Assembly: GCF_046630445.1 (NCBI RefSeq)
Contig: NC_092340.1
Span: forward strand, 16,532,001-16,596,000
DNA length: 64,000 nucleotides
Origin: Rutidosis leptorrhynchoides
Lineage: Eukaryota > Streptophyta > Magnoliopsida > Asterales > Asteraceae
Direction of reading: 5' to 3'
How positions within the stretch are numbered: position 1 is the first letter of the stretch; each line of letters starts with the position of its first letter. The notes below the pieces were generated by a model. It did no database searches. It was not told the DNA's origin and saw only the letters and a list, made by a program, of their open reading frames with translations. Positions 58,948 through 64,000 of the stretch are shown piece after piece. A program made the translations under genes and the position numbers.

Positions 58948-59333
58948 AAAGAGTTGTACATTTGTTTATATGAGTAAACGGGAAGCTAAGATGTTTCCGT
59001 TTAACATGGTTATCTCATACGTAGTAACTGTTTATATTCATTTTCTTAACTACCCAAGTTGTGTCGTAAGTTTTGAACCTAAACTCTTTTTTTTTTCTTT
59101 TTTTTTTTAATATATCACATTATCATCACCGAAATATGTGAGGGTTGTTTTTTTTTAGTGAGTTATGTGATTATTATAGTATTATAGTTGATTCAACATA
59201 TGCTAAAATTGTCACTTTCTAGTGGGAACGGGCCCTTCTCTTTTTGCCCCTTCTAACTTCCCTATATAAGTTAGTTAGTTCCATCCCCTCCATATTGCAC
59301 CAATATTCTTCACTAAATCTTTCAATCTCAATA
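58948..59333 (+). promoter_or_regulatory. Expansin promoter region, TATA at 59263
   Basis: TATATAA at 59263-59269 (in CCCTATATAAGTTAG) lies about 70 bp before the expansin ATG, a normal spacing for a TATA box plus a 5' UTR of about 35-40 bp. The rest of the stretch is T-rich without other features. Confidence 0.7.
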
Positions 59334-60259
59334 ATGGCACTTTCTGTTCCCACCATTGTTTCTATACTTGTATTCTCCTTCAATCTTGTCTATGGAGGTT
59401 GGGAAAACGCCCATGCCACCTTTTATGGCGGCGGAGACGCTACAGGAACAATGGGTACGTTAAAAAAACAAATTATTAACAGAGAATAAAATTAATTAAA
59501 ATGTTGTAATGACTTATTTTATTTGTGTTGTAGGTGGTGCTTGTGGATATGGCAATTTGTATAGTCAAGGATATGGAACAAACACGGCTGCATTAAGTAC
59601 CGCTCTTTTTAACAATGGGCTAAGTTGTGGGTCTTGTTACGAAATGAGATGTAACGACGACCCTAGATGGTGCTTACCCGGTTCCATAGTTGTGACCGCG
59701 ACTAATTTTTGCCCACCTAATCCTAGCCAGTCTAACGATAATGGCGGATGGTGCAACCCACCCCTCCAACATTTTGATTTGGCTGAGCCAGCTTTCTTGC
59801 AAATTGCACAATATCGAGCAGGAATTGTACCCGTTTCCTTCCAAAGGTATTGTACAAGCCAAATGTACAACATGTTTATTACTTTTACCCATGTGGCATT
59901 GTGACATTTTAACGTGTGATATTAATAGTAATAAATTTTGTACATTTTGTTATAGGGTGCCTTGTAACAAGAAAGGGGAAGTGAGGTTTACAATAAACGG
60001 TCATTCGTATTTTAATTTGGTTTTGATCACCAACGTTGGAGGTGCAGGGGATGTGCACTCGGTTTCAATCAAAGGGTCAAAAACCGGGTGGCAACCCATG
60101 TCGCGAAACTGGGGGCAAAACTGGCAAAGCAACTCATATTTAAATGGACAAACCCTTTCGTTTCAAGTTACAACTAGTGACGGAAGAACCATCACTAGCT
60201 ATGATGTGGCACCTTTTAATTGGCAATTTGGTCAGACGTTTCAAGGTGGACAATTTTAA
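59334..60259 (+). CDS. Alpha-expansin, 3 exons, 245 aa
   Basis: Exons 59334-59454, 59534-59846 and 59956-60259 join in frame with GT-AG introns at the two positions common in alpha-expansins. A signal peptide (about 1-21, [20 protein letters not shown]) leads to the cell wall. The GH45-like domain 1 (about 25-140) has [32 protein letters not shown], the alpha-type GGWCNPP, and HFD at 120-122. Domain 2, which binds cellulose (about 150-245), has the aromatic positions [14 protein letters not shown] and the end [14 protein letters not shown]. Expansins loosen walls at acid pH without hydrolysis (family knowledge). Length and cysteines look normal, so the gene appears functional. It could be any EXPA paralogue, so I give no number. 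Confidence 0.95.
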
Positions 60260-60923
60260 ATTTTGTTTGTTTGAAACAAAAGATATAAAGGGTTAGATTT
60301 GAACTTTAAAGTTAAAAATTATACTCACATTTAAAAAAAAAAAATTGTATATGTGTAATATTGTGAGATTTGGGGTGTGATTGAGAGCACTGTGGCTCTA
60401 TTGCTGAGGTAGCTAGTTGACAGTTAGCACCCGCTTAGAACTGTATTTGAAATTTAGTGTTATTACCGTTTTGCCCCTGTTAAAGGGAAATATACCTTAT
60501 ACCTTATTTGGATTAAAAGGTATATTTATATGTATTTGTCATAAAAGTTTGTAATGTCTCATTATAGGTGCAAATACAAAATTCGTTTGCTAGTAGCTCA
60601 CTTGCTCTTTGTTCTCTTTTATTCCTTCTTGCACTTTTATCATTATATCATACATATATATGTTACATGTATGTATGTACCGTAAAATTATGATTTTATT
60701 GCATTTAAAAATTCAATATTATTCCCTTATTGCTAGTAGCTTCTATATAATAACCAATTTTCGTGCTTATAATAGTTATACCATAAATAAATGATACATT
60801 TAGTTTTTTAGAAGGTGTTGATCTGTACATTATCATATTTAATCCTACATCACCATATAATTTAAGCCATATTTAATAATATATAATATAGCTAAAATTA
60901 ATAACATACGGATCATATATCTC
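60260..60923. other. Expansin 3' flank, no other gene
   Basis: AT-rich 3' UTR and flank; nothing else supported. Confidence 0.5.
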
Positions 60924-60942
60924 AGTTATAAAATATTGGCAC

Positions 60943-62260
60943 TACAGCAAATAATCAAATGCTACACTTTTTCTGTTCACACCACTGCACGCTTCACTGT
61001 ACTATCTTCTTTTTCATTTCATTTTGAATTCTCATCGGAATTTTTCTGTTCCATCTACCTTATCTTTTTCCCATTAATTTGTTGAAACTTCATTCTTCAA
61101 TCGTAACCTAACCACAACCTTAACTCCCTTCTTTTTTCCTTCTTCAACAAACATATCACTATTTTGTAGATCTATAGTTGGTACCGTTTCCGACCACCGG
61201 CATCTCGCCGGTGGTTCGGCTTTACTTGCTTTCCGTCGTAATAAGGTACAACTGCTCATTCTCTTGTTTCTCCAGCGTCAATCGACATGATTCCTTCTCC
61301 GGTCACTTTTACGGCATCCAGGCGGCGATTTCGTGCTCTTGATGCTCGGGATCTGGGGTTTGTTTGAGTTTTTGGAGTATGGTTTAGGGTTAGGTTCGTT
61401 GGGGATGACGAGGTTTGCTGTTGCTCTCACTTGACGGTTCATCGCAGTGCCTTTTTTCTTCCTGGGTAGTTGTAGGCGGCGAGTTCCATTGGAACTCTAC
61501 AGGTACTTTGGTCGATTTGGGCTTTGTGGTGGGGTTGGTGGGTTCCTTGCAGGTTTGCGGTTGTATGTGTTTATTGTTGAAATCCGGCGGATTCTGGTGA
61601 CCGGACCGCTGCCTGCGGCTACCGAGGGCGGTCGGTGGCTGCTGTCGGCCTTGGGTGGTGGGTAGCAGTTGCCGCCGGTTTCTTGGTAGTTGCGAGTGGC
61701 TGCTGGCGATGTTTGGTGGTGCTTGGGTCCGAGGGTTTGTAAATGTCCTTAGAAAATTTGGCGGAGATGACTGGTCCCTATATGGTTTGATTCTGCATTT
61801 AGTGCAGTTTTGTTGCTGCTGGTTTGGTTCATTCATTCCATTTTTCCCGTCGTTGGGTCTTTAGTGGGTTTGATGTTGTTGCCGGCGTTGTTGACTTAGT
61901 TGACTTCGGCAAATAGGCCTCGGGTTAGGTGTTCTTGAGTTGCCCGGTGAATGGTTTGGATTGGCGGTTTCTGAGGAGTGATGATGCGGGGTTGGATACG
62001 GGTTCGAGTTTATGTGTATGTTTTAGGCTTAGGTTTGGTGATTATTATTTGTTTGTCATTTCTAATGAAATTTCATTATTGCTCATTCTGTAGTAGTCGT
62101 TAATATTATTTAGAACGAACAGAATGAGACTCAATGAGTTTTGGTCGTCTGTGACCAAGTACTCCCATAGATCGTTATGACCTACTCAATGTTGCTTCAC
62201 CGGAACCTCGGTTCTATCATATATATATATACATATTAATATTTTTGCCAAAAAAAAAAA
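60943..62260 (+). mobile_element. Non-LTR retroposed element, 1.3 kb, poly-A tail, 19-bp TSD
   Basis: AGTTATAAAATATTGGCAC (60924-60942) and AGTTATATAATATTGGCAC (62261-62279) differ at one base and bracket 1.3 kb ending in about 11 A. The 3' end has a hairpin-like TTGGTCGTCTGTGACCAAG and CCTCGGTTCTATCATAT, like plant LINE ends. The middle is GC-richer (61180-62000, GGCGG/CCGCC-rich). No RT frame is seen, so it is a non-autonomous LINE derivative or a retrocopy of a non-coding RNA. A 148-codon minus frame at 61390-61836 is not convincing as a gene. Confidence 0.75.
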
Positions 62261-62279
62261 AGTTATATAATATTGGCAC

Positions 62280-62611
62280 ATGCCAAATAATAAATAGTGC
62301 TTTAAAAACTAATAAACTTGGAGTACTTCGAAGTACTTAGTTAATGCAAAACTAATACCAACTAGGTAGGTGGTTGGCAGGCTAGTTAGTGTTAGTAGCA
62401 TAGTTGGTGTGTAAAAAAAAAAATCACAATATATACTTTAATAATGATTTTTTTTTAAAAATATATCTTATGTTTTACAAGTTGTAATCTTACACAAATA
62501 TTTAATAAATCAACCTTCCTTTTTCAGAATGAGTGGTTCGTATTTGTATGACATCCGATTATAAGCTTCTAATAAATGATATGTAACAAGCCATGTGCAC
62601 ATTTTTGTGTA
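62280..62611. other. Intergenic, no gene seen
   Basis: AT-rich, nothing supported. Confidence 0.5.
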
Positions 62612-62619
62612 TATGTGGT

Positions 62620-62859
62620 CAGTGGCGAATTTAGGATGAAAATTCAATGGGATTCCAATTTTTTTTTCAAGACTAATTATATTTGAAGGTTACTTTAGTA
62701 GTTGTTTACCTCCAAAAATAGTATAAATTTTAAAAATATATGGGGTCTTATAGTTAAATTTAGTGGTGTCTTGTACAATTTTAAGTATACATCGTATAAA
62801 TTTTTTTTCCACTAGTGGGGTCATGGGACCCCACTCCCTAAGCTGTAAATTCGCCACTG
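62620..62859. mobile_element. hAT-like MITE, 240 bp
   Basis: Ends CAGTGGCGAATTTAG and TAAATTCGCCACTG pair as inverted repeats. Flanks TATGTGGT and TATGCTGT match at 6 of 8 positions and could be an aged 8-bp duplication. There is no coding capacity. The ends resemble those of the MITE at 46783-47111. Confidence 0.75.
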
Positions 62860-62867
62860 TATGCTGT

Positions 62868-64000
62868 ATGCTGTGTTGGTTATACACTTATACCTAATAA
62901 TCAATCATTTTCAGTATCCATATTTAATTTTAAATTTCCCTTTCTCAACTTCTGAAATGACTTGTTAGATCGCTGTTTATTTAGCTCGTTTTGTTATCTG
63001 TCCTTATGACTAAATCACAAGCACGGTGTTGTTTTGCACTCATTTTCGAGCCCTCTTTATAATTACTACCGTAGTAATCTACACGTGTTGCTCAGGCAAA
63101 TCAACTACGTATAGAAAGGGGTTTTTTTTTTTTTTTTTTTTAAAAGCCAGACAGTTTTATCACTATAGAAAAAACTAGTTGTGGAGCCCTCGCTTTCCGT
63201 CGGAGGCTCCTTTTTGAATGCGAGTTAAAAAAAAAAGTCTTGATCTATTTTGTAAAAAATAATTTTTTTCGACATCTAACATTGAAGGGTTGTTCCTTTT
63301 GTGAAAGTTGCTTCTTTTAGTTTTTTTTTTTTTAAAGTTAGTTGGATCTATTTTGTAAAAAGAATTTTTTTCGACATGTTTTAGTAGCGTTGAAGGGTTG
63401 TTCCTTTTATTAAAGTTGTATCTTTTATTGTTGAGGGAAAAAAAAAGGAAAAAAAAGAAAGTGAAATGACGAAAATACCCTTGAGTACTTGGGTACTATT
63501 GATGAATAGTGTAACAGTTTTGTCTTTTAAATATATGATAAATAAATTACAAACAGGAGGGGCTAGGAGCCCATTACATGTGCATACTCGAAACAAGCTA
63601 CTCGAAAGGATCTATGCTATTCTATGAATATAGAACTGAGTGACTCGAGCTATCGGATATTAACAGGAAAAAGTTCCACTACTCAACTATTCCATATATA
63701 GAAGGGTGTTGCCCCTTAAAAAAGCTAAAATAGTACTAGTGTATATCGCTAATTAATTACAGATTAGAAAAATGAACATCATCCTACAATTATTAGCGAT
63801 ATATTCTTAACAATATCTAAGTGTCCAAGTTAAGTTTTTAATAGGTCCCCAAGTTTTTTTCAATTTAACAATCGAATAGTTTTTACTTTTTCATAACTTA
63901 TTTCTGTATTCTCGAGATTTATTTATGATTGAAAGGAGAGGAGATTGATGGATTAAAAAATAACAGCGATTCTCGAGTTTTGAATTTCAGCGGAAATGAG
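62868..64000. other. Intergenic with hairpin and doubled 80-bp unit
   Basis: A hairpin GGAGCCCTCGC...GGAGGCTCC is at 63184-63211. A unit containing GATCTATTTTGTAAAAA, TTTTTTTCGACAT and TTGAAGGGTTGTTCCTTTT occurs twice (about 63242-63320 and 63347-63430). Long poly-T is at 63122-63140. No gene seen. Confidence 0.55.

Noticed and set aside
59637-59907. Minus-strand frames of 77-78 codons
   Set aside because: Shadows of expansin exon 2.
61390-61836. 148-codon minus-strand frame rich in Pro, Gln and Arg
   Set aside because: Low complexity, antisense to the direction of the retroposed element, and no family likeness.

Overview
The window is nuclear DNA of a eudicot plant. It carries spliced plant genes with GT-AG introns (a PUB62-type U-box protein, a group I bZIP factor, an alpha-expansin) and many long-LTR Ty3/gypsy and SIRE/TNT1-type Ty1/copia elements. 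The style of the elements (Tekay/Del-like gypsy with 1.5-3.4 kb LTRs) fits an Asteraceae genome, but that is inference.

Layout. Bases 1-39847 are one nested stack of LTR retrotransposons, nearly all read on the minus strand. From outside in: a SINE remnant at 39848 was hit by a TNT1-like copia element (copia 2; 16107-18184 plus 39486-39847). Its right LTR was then hit by a gypsy element (outer gypsy, 18185-39485, target duplication CAAAC). That element received a younger gypsy element that looks whole (22456-31405, GAAGC) and a solo LTR (32141-35202, CTAAA). The left LTR of copia 2 carries another gypsy LTR (14974-16106). That LTR is interrupted by a SIRE-like copia element (copia 1, to 14973), which is interrupted in turn by a Tekay-like gypsy element with a 3.4 kb LTR (1-6712, running off the left edge).

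Bases 40139-45793 are a compact gene island: the U-box gene (+), an intronless gene of unknown function (-, tail to tail with the first), and a bZIP gene (+, head to head with the second across 433 bp). Bases 45794-59333 hold a SINE, a hAT MITE, two nested solo LTRs (48957-52894 containing 50488-52358), a TRIM-like element, and a 3.25 kb solo LTR (55593-58843) of the same family as the LTR at 3289-6712 but in the opposite direction. An alpha-expansin gene (59334-60259) is followed by a 1.3 kb poly-A element with a 19-bp target duplication and a second hAT-like MITE.

Most notable: (1) two gypsy elements share an acidic accessory ORF between the primer-binding site and gag, and one of them also holds a captured plant F-box gene; (2) unrelated-looking LTR families each carry tandem copies of a family-specific CpG-centred palindrome, in four of the five about 20-30 bp upstream of a TATA-like box; (3) the nesting order and the LTR divergence tell the same story.
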